Shown in pieces: positions 43,800 through 54,700 of a stretch of DNA of 64,000 nucleotides. This DNA is from Clostridiales bacterium (GTDB taxonomy: Bacteria > Bacillota > Clostridia > Oscillospirales > Oscillospiraceae): positions 19,469 through 83,468 of the forward strand of contig JALFRA010000017.1 in the NCBI GenBank assembly GCA_022785125.1. The letters are read 5' to 3'. Position numbers and translations under genes: made by a program. The notes below the pieces were generated by a model. That model saw nothing but the letters and a program-made list of their open reading frames with translations. It did no database searches and had not been told where the DNA came from. Every line of letters starts with the position of its first letter. The stretch's first letter is position 1.

Positions 43800-44372
43800 A
43801 TGTCTAATATTTGGCATGATATCAGCCCCAGCCGCATCCAGCCTGAGGACTTTGTGGCGGTCATTGAGATCCCCAAGGGCAGCAAGAAGAAGTATGAGCT
43901 GGACAAGGAGACCGGTCTCATCATTCTGGACCGGGTGCTCCACACCTCCACCCACTATCCCGCCAACTACGGTTTCATTCCCCGGACCTACGGCGATGAC
44001 GGCGACCCCCTGGACGTGCTGGTGCTCTGCTCCGAGGCCATGGACCCCCTGACTCTGGTGCGCTGCTATCCGGTGGGCTTCATCTCCATGCTGGACGGCG
44101 GCAAGAACGACGAAAAGATCATCGCCATTCCCTTCTCTGATCCCACCTATAATACCTACCAGGATCTGATGGATCTGCCCGGCCATATCTTTGACGAGAT
44201 GGCCCACTTCTTTACGGTCTACAAGGCTCTGGAGGGCAAGGAGGCTGTGGCCGGCGATGTGAACGACCGGCAGGCCGCCATCCAGGTCATTCAGCACGCC
44301 ATGGACCACTACGCCGAGTGCTTCCTGGGCGGGGCGACTCGCCGGGTGGATCACCGGCCCTCGGACCGATAA
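43800..44372 (+). CDS. ppa: Inorganic pyrophosphatase
   Basis: A 190-residue family I soluble pyrophosphatase. The signature Asp cluster is DDGDPLDVLVL. Other active-site regions are YPANYGFIPRTYGDDGD (start of the metal-binding region), KIIAIPF and FTVYKALEGKE. It hydrolyses pyrophosphate to phosphate in the cytoplasm. ATG 43800 follows AAGGAG. It is divergent from pstS, so phosphate control is possible but no Pho box is seen on its own strand. Confidence 0.92.
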   Translation: MSNIWHDISPSRIQPEDFVAVIEIPKGSKKKYELDKETGLIILDRVLHTSTHYPANYGFIPRTYGDDGDPLDVLVLCSEAMDPLTLVRCYPVGFISMLDGGKNDEKIIAIPFSDPTYNTYQDLMDLPGHIFDEMAHFFTVYKALEGKEAVAGDVNDRQAAIQVIQHAMDHYAECFLGGATRRVDHRPSDR

Positions 44373-44426
44373 CACCGTTAAGGAAAACTTAATGGATTCT
44401 TTTTCCCAATTTCGCTGATTCTGTGT

Positions 44427-44432
44427 TAAAAT
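44427..44432 (+). promoter_or_regulatory. Possible -10 of glf
   Basis: TAAAAT with TG one base upstream (TGTTAAAAT), an extended -10 type; no clear -35. Confidence 0.3.
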
Positions 44433-44510
44433 AGATCCGTTGTATGCCTGGGCTGGGCATATGGCTGCGTTTAATCGCTGCGATCATTCCAATAAGAGAG
44501 GACGGATACC

Positions 44511-45680
44511 ATGGGTCATCCATTTGACTGCCTGGTCATCGGCGCCGGTATGGCGGGTGCCATCTGCGCCCGGGAGCTGGCCGAGCGGGGCGGGAAAAAG
44601 GTGCTGGTGCTGGAGCGCCGGGACCATGTGGGCGGCAATGCCTACGACTGCTTTGACCAGGCCGGTGTGCTCATCCACCGGTACGGTCCCCATATTTTTC
44701 ACACCAATAACAAGCGGGTCTTTGACTACCTGTCCCGCTTCACCCCCTGGCTGAACTATCAGCATCAGGTGGTGGCCAACATTCCGGCGGAAGATGGCCG
44801 GATGGAAATGCCGGTGCCCTTCAACCTGGTGTCCATGCGGTCGGCCTTTGGAGAGGAGAAGGCTGACAGCCTGGCCAAACGGCTCATTGCCGCCTATGGC
44901 GCGGAGAAGAAGGTCACCATTCTGGAGCTGCGGCAGAATCCCGATCCTGAGATCGCCGCTCTGGCCGACTATGTGTATGAGCACGTCTTTGTCCACTACA
45001 CCATGAAGCAATGGGGACAGCGCCCGGAGGACATTGACCCCAACACCACCGCCCGGGTGCCGGTGTTCCTGTCTGAGGACTGCCGCTACTTTCAGGACAC
45101 CCATCAGGGGATGCCCATGGAGGGCTACACCCCCATGTTTGAGCGGATGCTGGACCATCCGGACATCACCGTGGAGCTGAACGCCGACGCCGGGGAACGC
45201 CTGACCCTGGCCGACGGAGCGGTGTTGCTGGACGGGACGCCCTTTGACGGTATGGTGATCTATACCGGCGCGGCGGACGAGCTGTTTGGCTGCAAATACG
45301 GTCGGCTGCCCTACCGTACCCTGACCTTCCGGTTTGAGACCCACCCGGTGGATTACTGGCAGAGCCACGGCACGGTGAACTACACCGTGGACCAGGACTA
45401 TACCCGCATCACCGAGTTCAAGTATCTCACCGGCCAGGAGCTGCCCGGAGTGACCACCATCATGAAGGAGTACTCCAGTGCCTACACTGGGGCAGAGGGA
45501 GAGATCCCCTACTACGCCATTATCAATGAGGACAACAACGCCCTCTACGCCAAATACAAGGCGGAGGCCGACCGCTTCCCCCGGTTCCACCTGCTGGGCC
45601 GGCTGGCGGAGTACAAGTATTACAACATGGACGCCATCGCCGCCCGGGCGCTGGCGCTGTGTGACGATCTGTTGAAGTGA
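44511..45680 (+). CDS. glf: UDP-galactopyranose mutase
   Basis: A 389-residue FAD enzyme. The Rossmann motif is LVIGAGMAGAICARELAERG, followed by DHVGGNAYDC and YGPHIFHTN. Arg and Tyr residues near RLPYRTLTFRFET and YTRITEFKYLTG are typical of substrate binding. It converts UDP-galactopyranose to UDP-galactofuranose for cell-surface polysaccharide. SD GAGAGGA. The glycosyltransferase gene follows after 12 bp and probably uses its product or a related donor. Confidence 0.93.
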   Translation: MGHPFDCLVIGAGMAGAICARELAERGGKKVLVLERRDHVGGNAYDCFDQAGVLIHRYGPHIFHTNNKRVFDYLSRFTPWLNYQHQVVANIPAEDGRMEMPVPFNLVSMRSAFGEEKADSLAKRLIAAYGAEKKVTILELRQNPDPEIAALADYVYEHVFVHYTMKQWGQRPEDIDPNTTARVPVFLSEDCRYFQDTHQGMPMEGYTPMFERMLDHPDITVELNADAGERLTLADGAVLLDGTPFDGMVIYTGAADELFGCKYGRLPYRTLTFRFETHPVDYWQSHGTVNYTVDQDYTRITEFKYLTGQELPGVTTIMKEYSSAYTGAEGEIPYYAIINEDNNALYAKYKAEADRFPRFHLLGRLAEYKYYNMDAIAARALALCDDLLK

Positions 45681-45692
45681 GGAAAGGTACAT

Positions 45693-46721
45693 ATGTCAAA
45701 GCTCATTACTTTCGCGGTGCCCTGCTACAACTCCGCGGCCTACATGGAGCACTGTGTGGAGACCCTGCTCACCGGCGGGGAGGACGTTGAGATCATCCTG
45801 GTGGACGATGGCTCCACCAAGGACGATACCCCTGCCATCTGCGACCGCTACGCCGCCCAGTATCCTAACATCGTCAAGGCCATCCATCAGGAGAACGGCG
45901 GCCACGGCGAGGGCGTCAACCAGGGCATCCGCAACGCCACCGGCTTTTATTTCAAGGTGGTGGATTCCGACGACTGGCTGAATGAGGAGGCCCTCCAGAA
46001 GGCCCTGGAGAAGCTGCGGAAGTTTGCCAAAATGGAGAAGCCGGTGGATATGTTCGTGGCCAACTACGTCTACGAGCATGTGGAGGACAACACCCAGAAG
46101 GTGGTCCGCTATACCAACGTATTCCCCCAGAACAAGATCTTCTCCTGGAGCAAGGTGGGTCGGTTCCGCCCCTCCCAGTTCCTGCTGATGCACAGCGTGA
46201 TCTACCGTACCCAGCTGCTGCGGGACTGCGGGCTGGAGCTGCCCAAGCACACCTTCTATGTGGACAACATCTTTGTCTACCAGCCCCTGCCCTATGTAAA
46301 GCGCATTTATTACATGGATATCGACCTGTACCGCTACTTCATCGGCCGGGCCGATCAGAGCGTCAATGAGTCGGTGATGGTGGGCCGGGTGGACCAGCAG
46401 CTGCGGGTCAACAAGATCATGATCGACAGCCATGATCTCCGCAAGCTTCATGCCGAACTGCCCAGGCTGGCCCGGTATATGAGCAGCTACCTGTCCATGA
46501 TGATGACCATCTCCTCCATCTTCCTCATCCTGGACGGCTCCCCGGAGGCTCTGGGCAAAAAGACCGAGCTGTGGGAGTACCTGCGGCATAAGGATGTGGG
46601 GCTGTACCACAAGTACAAGTACCGCTCCCTGTCCTTCGTGGGCAATATCCCCGGCTATCAGGGCCGGAAGCTGTCTGTAAAGCTGTACCGGCTGGCCCGG
46701 AAGATCTACAAGTTCAACTGA
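45693..46721 (+). CDS. Family 2 glycosyltransferase
   Basis: A 342-residue GT-A glycosyltransferase. ITFAVPCYNSAAYMEHCVET opens the domain, DDGSTKDDT follows and VVDSDDWLNEE contains the DxD motif. The C-terminal region is helical, without clear membrane segments. It probably adds a sugar to a surface polymer. Donor and acceptor are unknown; the partnership with glf suggests galactofuranose-type glycans. Confidence 0.9.
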   Translation: MSKLITFAVPCYNSAAYMEHCVETLLTGGEDVEIILVDDGSTKDDTPAICDRYAAQYPNIVKAIHQENGGHGEGVNQGIRNATGFYFKVVDSDDWLNEEALQKALEKLRKFAKMEKPVDMFVANYVYEHVEDNTQKVVRYTNVFPQNKIFSWSKVGRFRPSQFLLMHSVIYRTQLLRDCGLELPKHTFYVDNIFVYQPLPYVKRIYYMDIDLYRYFIGRADQSVNESVMVGRVDQQLRVNKIMIDSHDLRKLHAELPRLARYMSSYLSMMMTISSIFLILDGSPEALGKKTELWEYLRHKDVGLYHKYKYRSLSFVGNIPGYQGRKLSVKLYRLARKIYKFN

Positions 46722-46814
46722 GCATAGTTCAGAACGCGTTTTCCGCCTGGCAACAGAGAAATATGTTCAGAGATAAAAGATATAAATTGAGCAAAAATAT
46801 AACACCAGAAGCAA

Positions 46815-46851
46815 AAGAGTGCTGATATGGAATATCAGCACTCTTTTTTCT
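46815..46851 (+). terminator. Terminator after the glycosyltransferase gene
   Basis: AAGAGTGCTGATAT pairs with ATATCAGCACTCTT, followed by TTTT; it lies about 95 bp behind the stop. Confidence 0.9.
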
Positions 46852-47014
46852 TCCGGCCATTACAAGAGAATCTGTGGCGGCCGGAAAGGATGCACGGGAG
46901 AAAGCTGCCTGGGACCAGAAAACGCAAGCAGGTGCCTGGCGGCTGCTGATCTTCTTCCATTGAGGTTCCACTCCGCAACATCAGTACTCCCATTGTTGTA
47001 TATAATCTGCTTGC

Positions 47015-47043
47015 TTGAAAATCTGCCAATATTGGTATACAAT
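47015..47043 (+). promoter_or_regulatory. Promoter of the LuxR-type regulator
   Basis: TTGAAA, 17-bp spacer, TACAAT. The stretch 46852-47145 holds no protein-like frame. Confidence 0.65.
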
Positions 47044-47145
47044 GTATTTAAAAAGACGTATGCACTCCTAAATATTGACAATCAGTATCCTTTTGCCGTG
47101 ATTGCAGCACGAACCTAGCAGATTTTCTTGAAAGGCGGTACGGAA

Positions 47146-48348
47146 GTGAACGGTTACCTTTCCGTCAAAGAGGCTGCCTGTAAATGGGGCATATCCGAAC
47201 GACGGGTCAATCAATATTGCGCGGAAGGCCGTATTCCCGGTGTGGAACGGTTTGGAGGATCCTGGGCGATCCCCGAAGACGCGGAAAAACCAAGTGATCC
47301 CCGCAAACAAAAGAAACAGTCCACAGCGCCCCAAACACAGCAGAACCAAGAGCTTTTCCCGGGCTTTATGCCTTTGATGAACACAGCCTTTGAGCCGGGG
47401 CACTGCCTGGAAACCATCGATCAAATGGAAGCGGGGACAAAAAAGAATATTGCCCTGGCGGAGTATCACTATTTCAGCGGACAGGCGGAAAAGGCCATGC
47501 AGGAGACCGAACCCTACCTCAATGCTGAGGATGGGGCGACCAAGTTGTCTGCCTGCTGGATTTTTGCCTATGCCTGTCTGTCCATGGGTCGGATCGATCA
47601 TGCCCGATACGCTCTGAATGAAATCAAAAGCACACTGGCTGCCGGTGGAGAAAATGCCCCGCCCGTCCGCGCCATGGAAGTCTTTGTGGCGTTTGGGGCG
47701 GCGGTGCTGCTGCACCTGCCTGTGCCGGCGGAAATGCCGTCTACGAAGGAATTTCTGCCGCTGCTGCCCCCGGGCCTGCGGGCATTTGCGCTGTATGTGC
47801 AGGCCCATTACCTCTATCTAAAAGAGGAATACGGGCGCAGCGCCGGGGTGGTAGAAGCCACCCTTGCCATGGGGGCAAATGCCTACCCGATCTCCGCTAT
47901 TTATCTGCATCTGGTGGCGGTGATGGACTACATGAGCATGAAGCAGCCGGATCGTGCCCAGACGCATCTTCTGGCGGCATGGGAGATCGCCCGCCCGGAT
48001 GATCTGATTGAGGGCTTCGGCGAGCACCACGGGCTTTTGGGCGCGATGCTGGAAGCGACCATCAAACCAAAGTGGCCGGAAGATTTCAAGCGGATCATTG
48101 ACATTACCTATCGGTTCTCTTCCGGCTGGCGTAGAGTTCATAACCCCATCACCGGGCATGACGTGGCAGACGACCTGACCACCACCGAATTTGCCATGGC
48201 CATGCTGGCCGCACGCGGCTGGACCAATCAGGAAATTGCGGAATACCTGAATATTTCGGTAAATACCGTCAAGAGCCACATTTCTGAGGCAATGAAAAAG
48301 CTCCATGTGGAGAATCGAAAAGACTTGAAGCAGTATATGCTTCGGTAG
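47146..48348 (+). CDS. Regulator with excisionase-like and LuxR-type HTH domains
   Basis: A 400-residue regulator. The N-terminus has a helix-turn-helix of excisionase/MerR type (YLSVKEAACKWGISERRVNQ, IPGVERFGGSWAIP). Next is a Gln/Lys-rich linker, then a helical TPR-like region (about 75-310). The C-terminus is a LuxR/GerE helix-turn-helix: AARGWTNQEIAEYLNISVNT and KSHISEAMKKLHVENR. It starts at GTG 47146 (SD AAAGGCGG). It precedes the surface-protein gene and may control it (inference). Confidence 0.85.
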   Translation: MNGYLSVKEAACKWGISERRVNQYCAEGRIPGVERFGGSWAIPEDAEKPSDPRKQKKQSTAPQTQQNQELFPGFMPLMNTAFEPGHCLETIDQMEAGTKKNIALAEYHYFSGQAEKAMQETEPYLNAEDGATKLSACWIFAYACLSMGRIDHARYALNEIKSTLAAGGENAPPVRAMEVFVAFGAAVLLHLPVPAEMPSTKEFLPLLPPGLRAFALYVQAHYLYLKEEYGRSAGVVEATLAMGANAYPISAIYLHLVAVMDYMSMKQPDRAQTHLLAAWEIARPDDLIEGFGEHHGLLGAMLEATIKPKWPEDFKRIIDITYRFSSGWRRVHNPITGHDVADDLTTTEFAMAMLAARGWTNQEIAEYLNISVNTVKSHISEAMKKLHVENRKDLKQYMLR

Positions 48349-48784
48349 GGAAACGACAGAGAATACGCCCATGCGCCTCACCCGTTTTAGGGGGCAAAAC
48401 GGGTAATAGTAACTCCGCGGTCTTTCCGCTATAATGTGAATACGCTATTTTGCTAATGCGTAGAGACACGGCGGTGCTTACCGGAATGAGAGAGAGGCGA
48501 TGGGGTGAAGAGTTACGGCAAATATCTTGACAAATGGATGACCACTTCCATGGCCAGACAGACGGGGCAGGTCTGCCCCTTTATGAAATTCCAAATTTTA
48601 GATTTTTTCAAAGAGTGCGTTTCGCCTGCGGTTTTCCGTGGCGTAACGCGCCCTTTTTGTGCCATCAAAAGCCCGCCATTTTGGGAAAGGAGGATGACGA
48701 GCGACTCAGACGGTCAACGTTGATCCGGTAAATGCACTCCGGTACGGAAACTTCTACCCCTTCGGAAGCAAAGGAGGAAAGCAA
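48349..48784. other. Intergenic region before the giant surface gene
   Basis: No supported gene. It contains a hairpin GGGGCAG/CTGCCCC (about 48564) and a weak frame (48505-48723) lacking a good ribosome site. The 3' end has a small CCGG..CCGG stem before the AAAGGAGG ribosome site. Confidence 0.6.
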
Positions 48785-51700
48785 ATGAAAAAACGAATCC
48801 TTGCGGTTTTTGTCAGCCTGTGTCTGCTGGTATCCCTGATGCCCGGCATGGCGCTGCCTGCCGCGGCGGCGGGTTCGTCCCAGTTCGACAGCATCCTGAA
48901 CATGGGACAGCCGTCGGAGTTTGACCCCAACAGCACTGAAAACCCCTACGGCTATGCTGTGGACCAGCCCTTCCTGATGAACGAGATGTCCGAGCTGGGC
49001 ATCTACGGCATCACCAACAACGGTACCAACAGGACATTCCTGTGGTACGACAACTGGGACGGCGAAAAGGACTCCATCCCCAGCAGCTTCGGCGAGGGTG
49101 GGGTAAACGGCAGCTTTGCCGACTACGGCAGCTATCAAAACATCCATGATAAGCCGTACGCCCCCAAGCCGCTGTCCTTTGTGGAGGCTGTGGCCTTCGA
49201 CCCCACCGGATCGGGGCGGAAGGATCACATCGCCTACATCGGCTTTGAACCGAATGATGAAAAAATCGTCCTCTACGTCCAGGACGCGGTCACCGGAGAG
49301 AACTGGCAGGACTTCTGGTTCCCAACCGATGCATCCTGGATCAAGAAGAGCAACCCGGAAAACTGGCGGGCGGGCAACTATTTTGCCATCACCGCCGGCG
49401 ACTATGACGGCGACGGCAAGGAGACCCTGGTGGCCTATGTCACCGCCGACAATGCGAGTGATTACGGCCTCTATGAGGTCAGCTGCAATGTGAGCGGAAA
49501 CAGCCTGAATCTTTCGCGGAAAAGTTTCGGCCAAAACCTGCTCCACCGGCGCTATGTCAACGAAATCCACGGCAAAAATATGGCCAATACGGACTGGTTT
49601 GGCAACAAACTCAGCTGCGACCTGGCCACCGGCGACTTCAACGGCGACGGCAAGGACGATCTGGTGGCGGTCTCCTATCTCATGGATGCAGGCGGTGACA
49701 AACAACACTTCGATTGCGAATACTACCTCCCCATGATGGCCGTGTCCTACGGGGGCAGCGCTTCCAGCCCTGTGGCAGACGGCGGCCGCCAGGTCGTTTT
49801 TCTGGCGATGGATAACGGCATCAGCGGCGGAAGGAAAAGCTATCAGACCATGACCGCCGTGGGACTGGACACCGGCGATGTGGACGGCGACGGCACCGAC
49901 GAGATCGTGGTGGGTGGCACCAAGAACACCGTCACCTCCAAACCCAACTCCGCCGACTGCGAAACTGCCTACGCCCTGGACGGAAATATCTGGAATGTTG
50001 CCGTCCTCAACGCCCGCTCTGACGGCAGCTTTGCTAATCCCGGCACGGACGACAGCGTAACCCGCTTCCACTCCATCTCCTCCACTAAATGGTTTGCCGA
50101 CGGTGCCGGCATCGCATTCAGCCGCTCGCCTCTGAGCCTGGCCTGCGTGGCCTTCAACGGCCCCATCAAAGCGGAATACGTCTTCGTGAGCGGCAAGATC
50201 ATCGACTTCTCCACCGGCGGGGCAAATGAGCTCTATACCGTATCCTTCATCACGAAGAATGACGATACCGTCCAAGGCAAGATGTGTGACCGAAACTTCA
50301 TTCCCTCCGTTTCCGTGGGCAATTTTGACGGCAACGACTACGGTTATGAGCAGATCTTCTTTACTTATAGTAATAAGGAGCGCACCGAGGATGACTATTT
50401 CTACCGTCTGGGCGTCGTGGGCGGCAAGAACTATGACGGCAACGGCGGCGGCGTGGGCAGTGCCGGCGGCACCGACACCAGTCTATTCTACGAAAAGAAC
50501 AGCGGCTTCTTCATAGGCGGCCAAAGAAGCGGTCAGGGCGGCGCCGGCGCCGAGGGCCACTGGGAGTATAACACTAACTTCGTACTGGTTCCCCTGGACC
50601 GGGATGACGACGGCGTGCTGGCCCGCTACAAGGGCAAGGACTGGACCTACACCGACCCCCAGGTGTCTGCTGTGCTCCAGATGGCGCCCTATTTTGACGG
50701 CATCGACCTGGGCAGTGACTCCGGCGAGACCACCTATTCTTTCACCCAGAGCTATGAGTACACCAAGGGAAGCGGCGACGAGACCTCCTTCGGTGTGGGC
50801 TTTGCCGGAGAGGTAGAGTCCAACGTTGTCACAGTGGAACTGCAAGCCGGTTCCTCCAACACATGGACGGAGACCTTTGAGGAGACCCTGACCACCTCCA
50901 CCACCGACAACTTTGCCACCAAAGCCTACGACAGTGTGGTGCTCCAGCGCACCCCGGTCATCACCTACACCTATGAGATCTATGACAAGAACAAGGGTGG
51001 ATGGTCGTGGGACAACCTGGAGTCTACGGAGGATGGCACAGGTTTTGCCATCACCGTGCCCAAGACCCCGGCCTATGTGCAGATGTCCGTGGTAGACTAC
51101 AACACCTTTGTGGACGAGTACAACGCCCTGATGGAAGAAGAGGCCCAGGGGGAGAAATTCACCCCTATGGTGAAGATCGACGGCCAGAAGAGTTATCTGG
51201 GCCAGGAGGGCAACCCCTGGGGCTATGCCAGCACTCTGGATCAGATCAGCTCCTCCAACTATCAGCTGGGCTACAACGGCGGCGAGACCCAGAGTACCAA
51301 AGCCGACGGCAGCGCCACCACAGAAGGCATTGAGAATCAGCACGGCTTCTCCTTTGAACTGGCTGTCAAGTTCGGCTTCGAGATTTTCGACACTGGTGCC
51401 AAGGCCGGTGCCTATGCCAGCCTGGAGTATATGCATTCCAACAGCACCTCCACCACCAAAGCCAGTGAGACCGAGACCAGCGGCGCGGTGCAGAATCTGG
51501 ACTGGCAGTATCTGCTGGAGGAATACGGTATCCCGGAAAATGTTACCAAGTCCTACGGCTTTACCTGGAACCTGGCCAAAGACACCATTGATCTGGGCGT
51601 CGCGGGCAAAGATGCTCTCATCATTGCCTACAATGTATCCAACATTTCCGCACCTGCGCCGGCAGTGAACGATCTGGCGGCAGAGCTGCAGGGCCTGGAT

Positions 51701-54700
51701 TCCGTCCACCTCACCTGGAGTGATCCGAGCGTCCCGGGACGTCTGGCTGTGCTGGGCTATAATGTCTATGCCAAGAGCGAGGACGACAACACGTTCCAGA
51801 AACTCAACGATGAACCTCTTGCAAGCACCGTGTTCGAATATACTGCCACGGGGTTGAACAGCAACACGGAGTATACTTTCGTGGTCACCACCACCAGCGA
51901 GCGGGGTGAGAGCGTCTGGTCCAACGAGGCCGTCATTACCACACCCAAGGCCTATGTACCGCTGACCATGGACTACAACGAGAATGAGGTCAGCCTCAAA
52001 GCCGTCCATCTGGGCAATGTGGAGATCCACAGCGGCGACATGGTGGAAGAGGAGACCATTGTCTACGTGGATGTGGCGCCCAAGCCCGGCTATGCCATTA
52101 CAGAAGTGACCCTAACCACAGAGAAGGGCACCGAGACCGTTACCCCGGTGGACGGCCAGTTCAACTTTGCCATTCAGGAGGCCACCACCATCACCGTGAC
52201 CGCCGCTGTGGCGGCAGAGAAGAGCATGGTCAGCTATACCGCGGACGATGACCACGGTACTGTGAGCGCCACTGTGAATGGGGAGCCATTCCCCTCCACC
52301 GGCGCCGCCTTCGACAGCGACGATGAGATCATCTTTACCGCCGCTCCCGCTGACGGCTATGCCCTCAAGGAGTGGAAGGTCACCGACGGAAGCGGCACAG
52401 ACAAGACCTACGCCGCCGCCGGCAATACCTTCACCTTCCACGCCTATGCCGCGGAGCACCATGTGTCCGCTGTGTTCGTGCCGATGGCGGAGGTTGCCAA
52501 GACCGTCACGCTGAACGTCACCGCCGGCGGCTCCATCATCGTCAAAGACGGCGACACGGTTCTGACTCCGGATGAGGACGGCAAGATCAGCGTCCCCAAG
52601 GGCACCACTCTGACCTTTGAGGCGGAGGCCGATCGGTATTACACCTTCGAGAACTGGACGGACGCGTTTGCAGACTACAAGAACGACGTTACTTCCATCA
52701 GCCTGAAGATCGACAATGATGTGACCGTAGGCGCGGTCTTTGAGTCCTTCCTGGCCTATACCCTCACCTACGGTACCCAGAGTGTGGATGGCGGCAGCGG
52801 CACCCTGACGGCCGAGGCCAACGGCATTGCCGTTCAGTCCGGCGCTACCCTGACCCCGGGGACCACCGTCGATTTTGATGCGGCGGCAGGAAACGACAGC
52901 CGTATCCAGAAATGGGCCGTTACCGAAAACGGCGTTACCAGCTTTAGGGAACTGGATTCCCTGGGCATCGTCACGGAGGATGCATATCAGCTGATCCTCC
53001 AGGCCAGCAGCAATGTGGAGGCCGCCTTCAAGACCATCGAGAAATACGACCTGACCGGTTCGGCCTTTGGCGGGAATGGCACCGTCACCGTCCAGCGCGG
53101 CAGCGGCACCGTCAACAGCGGTACCGACGTCCTGCGTTACTATGACGACCTCACCATCACTCTGGTCCCCAACAAGGGCTATGTGATCACGCAGTACCCC
53201 GATCTGGATGGCACCGACACCTATTCTTATACCGTCAGCGATGTCACCGCCGATGTTGACGTCAACTACACCTGGACGGCGCTGAATCAGTATTCAGTCA
53301 CCTACTCCGTGGTGGATACCGTAGGCGACGGCAGCGGCACCCACGGCACCGTCTCCGCTGCGGCGGAGCGCAAGGGCATGGAGCTGTATGATGACAGCAA
53401 GCCCAGCGTGGTCTATGAGGGCGGCACCATCACCTTTACCGCCGCGCCTGATACGGGCTACCGGGTGAAGGAGTGGGTCGTCAACGGTGTGGTACAGCCG
53501 GAAACCGGCAATACCCTCACCCTTACGCCCATGGAGGACCTGAATGTGACGGTTCAGTACACCTCCGGCCTGCCCAAGGTGAGCTTTGCCAATCCTGCCC
53601 ACGGTACACTGACCGCCAAGATGGGCGATTACTCCATCGAGAGCGGCGCGGCCGTGTCCGGACCTGTTACCTTTACCGTGGCTCCTGACGAGCACTACGA
53701 AGTGAAGTGCTGGACAGTGAACGGCGTGGAGCAGCCCGGCGAGACCGGCAACACCTTTACCTATGCGGCCGACGACGACTGCACCGTGGCTGTGGAGCTG
53801 TGGGGCGTGGAGCAGCAGGTGACCCTGGAGACCGCTACCGGCGGCACCGCCTCGGCCACCGATCCCGCCCGCTATGGCGAGACCATCACCATTACCGCCA
53901 CCCCGGATGATGGATATGTGGTGGATACCATCGCCGTCAGCGGCGCGGACGATGTTCTCTATGAAAATACCGGCAAGGCCAACGGCGTTCAGACCGCCCA
54001 ATATGCAATTACTGCTGATACCACCTTTGAGATCACCTTTGCCAAAAAGCCGGTGGTGACCTTCTCCGCCGCCAACGGCAGCCTGACTGCCAGCGGCACC
54101 GCAGACGGCGCAGCTGCCGAGCTGGAGAGCGGCGATTATGTGGATTTCGGTTCCGCCGTTACCTTTACTGCTGCTGCCGACAGCGGTTATGGCCTTGAGG
54201 GCTGGTATGTGGACGGCTCAAAGATCGAGCATACCGAGCTCACCTACACCACTGACGCCCTTTCCGGTGATGTAAATGTGGAGGTCCGCTTTGCCGCCAT
54301 TGCCGGCATTGCCGTGAACTACGGGGTGAATGATACTGCTATGGGTACCATCACCGCCACCGCAGGCGGCGGAGGCTTCCAGTCTGGCGACCAGCTCTCC
54401 GGCGGCCAGAAGGTCGTCTTTACCGTAAGCCCGGCGGAGGGCTTCCGGGTGAAGGACTGGACCGGCCTGCCGGCTGACGCGGAGATCAGTGCAGACAAGA
54501 CCACCGCTACTGTGCCCGTTCTGACCGCGGGTACATGGAATGTGACGGCAAATCTGGAGGCAATTCCTCAGTATACCGTTACCATTGAAGAGACCACCCA
54601 CGGCAGCATTGCCGCCGCTGTGGACGGTCAACCCCTCAACTCCGGCGACACCGTGCCCGACGGCACCCAGGTGACCTTTACCGCCACGGCGGACGACTAC

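Noticed and set aside
48505..48723. 72-codon frame before the giant gene
   Set aside because: GTG start without a good ribosome site, contains a GC hairpin, no recognisable family.
48600..48784. c-di-GMP riboswitch before the giant surface gene
   Set aside because: A CCGG stem and a TTCTACCCC stretch only loosely resemble the class I aptamer; the conserved core was not found.
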